The notes under the pieces: model-generated
Seen by the model: only the letters and a program-made list of their open reading frames with translations
Databases searched by the model: none
Told to the model about the DNA's origin: nothing
Shown: in pieces, positions 34,499-36,302 of the stretch
Layout of the letters: every line of letters starts with the position of its first letter
How positions within the stretch are numbered: the first letter of the stretch is position 1
DNA from: Rikenella microfusus
GTDB taxonomy: Bacteria > Bacteroidota > Bacteroidia > Bacteroidales > Tenuifilaceae
Direction: 5' to 3'
Assembly (NCBI GenBank): GCA_020722565.1
Contig: DYKO01000024.1
Location: 1 to 36,302, forward strand
DNA length: 36,302 bases
Position numbers and translations under genes: made by a program

Positions 34499-36058
34499 AT
34501 GCCGCACGATATATCCATTATACTCAGACCCGAAGAGGCAGCCAATGAACCCGGTATTAAGCGCGCCATTGCTACGCAGCTGAATATTGGTACCGGTGAT
34601 ATAGGTCACTATATAATTACTCGCAAATCAATTGATGCTCGTAGGGGTAGAGTTAGCGTTAACCTTGGGGTTAGGGTATTTATGCCGGATGAACCGGTGG
34701 TTGGCCAACGTTCACTGTTCATCTATCGCGATGTGCATCGTTCCAAACCGGTTGTAGTTGTGGGAGCAGGCCCAGCAGGTCTTTTTGCTGCACTTAGGTT
34801 GATAGAGCTGGGCATTAAGCCCATAGTGCTGGAGAGGGGGAAGTCGGTAAGCGATCGTAAGCGCGATATTGCTAAGTTAAACCGGGAGCATCGTCTTAAC
34901 CCCAATTCAAATTACGCATTTGGTGAGGGAGGTGCAGGTACCTTTTCCGATGGAAAGCTATATACCCGTTCCAAAAAACGTGGCGACTACCGGCGTATTA
35001 TTCAGGTGCTCATTGATCATGGAGCCGATGAGGCTATAGCCTATGAAGCCCACCCGCACATTGGAACTGACCGTTTACCCCGTATTATTACCCGTATTAG
35101 GGAAACCATTCTGCAGCATGGGGGCGAGGTTCTATTCGGTTCACGTGTTGCATCGCTGATTATTAAAAATGAACGCACTGTTGGCGTTGTTCTTTCCGAT
35201 GGGCAAAACATTAACGGCGAAGCCGTTATTCTTGCCACAGGCCATTCAGCACGCGATATCTATGAAATGCTGAACCGACAAGGTGTTACCCTTGAACCTA
35301 AACCTTTTGCCATGGGGGTAAGGGTGGAGCACCCACAGATGCTGATAGATTCCATTCAGTACCATGGGATTCCTCGTAGCGAGTACCTACCGGCCGCTTC
35401 CTACTCTTTGGTTCATCAGGTGGAAGGGCGCGGGGTTTACTCGTTCTGTATGTGTCCCGGTGGATTCATTGTTCCTGCTGCTACTGCTACCGATGAGGTG
35501 GTGGTAAACGGCATGTCACCATCAGGGCGAAATTCGCGTTGGGCAAACTCCGGCATAGTGGTGGAAATCCGATTGGATGATTTAGCCCAATACGCACAAT
35601 ATGGCATTTTTGCAGGGTTGCAGTTGCAGGCAGAACTGGAACGGTTGTCAAAATTACATGGGGGGTATGGAGTGCAGGCTCCGGCTCAGCGCCTGGCCGA
35701 TTTTATAGAAGGGCGTGCTTCCACAAATCTGCCAAGCTGTTCATATCATCCTGGTCTTACATCTTCAAACCTCCACGAATGGCTACCCACACACATTGGT
35801 ATGCGACTTCAGCAAGGTTTTAAAGTTTTTGGGAAAAAGATGTGGGGATTTCTTACCAACGAGGCGGCAATCCTTGGCGTTGAGTCGCGAACATCATCAC
35901 CCATTCGTATTCCAAGAAATTCTGAAAGTTTACAGCATGTTTCAATTAAAGGCCTTTTCCCCGCAGGCGAGGGAGCCGGATATGCTGGAGGCATAGTATC
36001 ATCCGCTCTCGATGGCACCCTAATTGCCGATGCTGTGGCAACGTATGTTTTGGGTTAA
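34499..36058 (+). CDS. FAD-dependent dehydrogenase, COG2509 type
   Basis: 519-residue flavoprotein of the uncharacterised COG2509 family. A small N-terminal domain (about 80 residues, ferredoxin-fold-like in the family) precedes the FAD Rossmann motif VVVVGAGPAGLFAA (GAGPAG at 89-94) and VLERGKSVSDRKRDI. Further conserved segments are NYAFGEGGAGTFSDGKLYTR, AHPHIGTDRL, ILATGHSARD, PFAMGVRVEHPQ, FCMCPGGFIVPAAT and PAGEGAGYAGGIVSSALDG (C-terminal FAD loop). No substrate is known; a reductase or dehydrogenase function is assumed from the fold. No membrane or signal segment. It begins 50 nt after porT and is followed by a terminator. Confidence 0.88.
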   Translation: MPHDISIILRPEEAANEPGIKRAIATQLNIGTGDIGHYIITRKSIDARRGRVSVNLGVRVFMPDEPVVGQRSLFIYRDVHRSKPVVVVGAGPAGLFAALRLIELGIKPIVLERGKSVSDRKRDIAKLNREHRLNPNSNYAFGEGGAGTFSDGKLYTRSKKRGDYRRIIQVLIDHGADEAIAYEAHPHIGTDRLPRIITRIRETILQHGGEVLFGSRVASLIIKNERTVGVVLSDGQNINGEAVILATGHSARDIYEMLNRQGVTLEPKPFAMGVRVEHPQMLIDSIQYHGIPRSEYLPAASYSLVHQVEGRGVYSFCMCPGGFIVPAATATDEVVVNGMSPSGRNSRWANSGIVVEIRLDDLAQYAQYGIFAGLQLQAELERLSKLHGGYGVQAPAQRLADFIEGRASTNLPSCSYHPGLTSSNLHEWLPTHIGMRLQQGFKVFGKKMWGFLTNEAAILGVESRTSSPIRIPRNSESLQHVSIKGLFPAGEGAGYAGGIVSSALDGTLIADAVATYVLG

Positions 36059-36131
36059 CATTTGTTTAGGGGCTATCAGTCAAAAACTTGACTTTTGTTT
36101 ACTTAGGTGCTAATTTGTATCGGTTATAAAT

Positions 36132-36163
36132 AAAGAGTCCGGTCTAAAAACCACTCTTTTTTT
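36132..36163 (+). terminator. Terminator after the FAD protein gene
   Basis: AAAGAGT (36132-36138) pairs with ACTCTTT (36153-36159), with an inner GGT/ACC extension, then T7 (36157-36163). A weaker 6-bp hairpin followed by TTT is at 36078-36096. The remaining bases to 36302 are AT-rich, with no gene seen. Confidence 0.65.
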
Positions 36164-36302
36164 AAACTCGTATAAGTTTAATATTTAAAAAATGATTTGA
36201 CTTTTCGATTTTACGAGCAAGAAATTGAGTTAATTTTATAAAAAACAATTGAATTAGGCATTTAAGTAATAAAATTTATACGGAAATGGTTTTGCCTTGA
36301 CC

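Noticed and set aside
1-36302. CRISPR arrays, insertion sequences, prophage or defence islands
   Set aside because: No spaced direct repeats, transposase, integrase, phage or defence-type proteins seen; the genes are core metabolic and secretion functions.

Overview
The window reads as a chromosomal segment of a Bacteroidota bacterium, most likely in or near the Bacteroidales/Marinilabiliales. The evidence is a set of type IX secretion system (T9SS) genes (porU, porV, a porP/sprF-type gene, gldJ, the plug protein gene, porT), a Na+-translocating NADH:quinone reductase operon, menaquinone-type ubiE, and promoter-like sites of the Bacteroidota form TTTG-N(~19)-TAnnTTTG. Nearly all of it is dense, ordinary chromosomal coding sequence. 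I saw no insertion sequence, prophage, CRISPR array or island boundary.

Layout. 1-2.6 kb: urocanate hydratase (hutU) with a coupled small lipoprotein gene. 2.6-8.8 kb, minus strand: porU, porV, ispF, a CoA-binding protein gene and a thioredoxin-fold gene, the last four almost without spacing. 8.9-12.9 kb, plus strand: porP/sprF-type gene, gldJ, a strong terminator, murF. 13.0-14.5 kb, minus strand: folC and a tRNA-Val(UAC) with its own promoter and terminator. 14.7-21 kb, plus strand: phoH-type PIN/ATPase gene, sixA, ppk1, ppx, mtaB. 21.0-22.3 kb, minus strand: T9SS plug protein. 22.4-28.4 kb, plus strand: nqrABCDEF ending in a perfect palindromic terminator. 28.4-28.9 kb: the only gene-free stretch over 300 bases. 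28.9-30.4 kb, minus strand: YugP-type membrane zinc peptidase and a short-chain dehydrogenase. 30.7-36.1 kb, plus strand: short-form purL, ubiE/menG, porT and a COG2509-type FAD protein.

How the genes fit together. The T9SS genes encode outer-membrane and periplasmic parts: sortase PorU, shuttle PorV, a PorP/SprF-like protein, lipoprotein GldJ, the Plug that seals the SprA translocon, and PorT. The core motor and ring (PorK/L/M/N) and the SprA translocon are not in the window. Nqr plus MenG points to a sodium-motive, menaquinone-based respiratory chain. The sixA-ppk1-ppx group joins polyphosphate synthesis, its hydrolysis and a phosphohistidine phosphatase. No complete new system is visible. 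The most useful leads are long G/C homopolymers confined to T9SS genes, the sixA-ppk1-ppx coupling, a terminator placed 11 nt upstream of murF, a short PurL in a phylum where the fused long form is usual, and a possible small RNA after nqrF.
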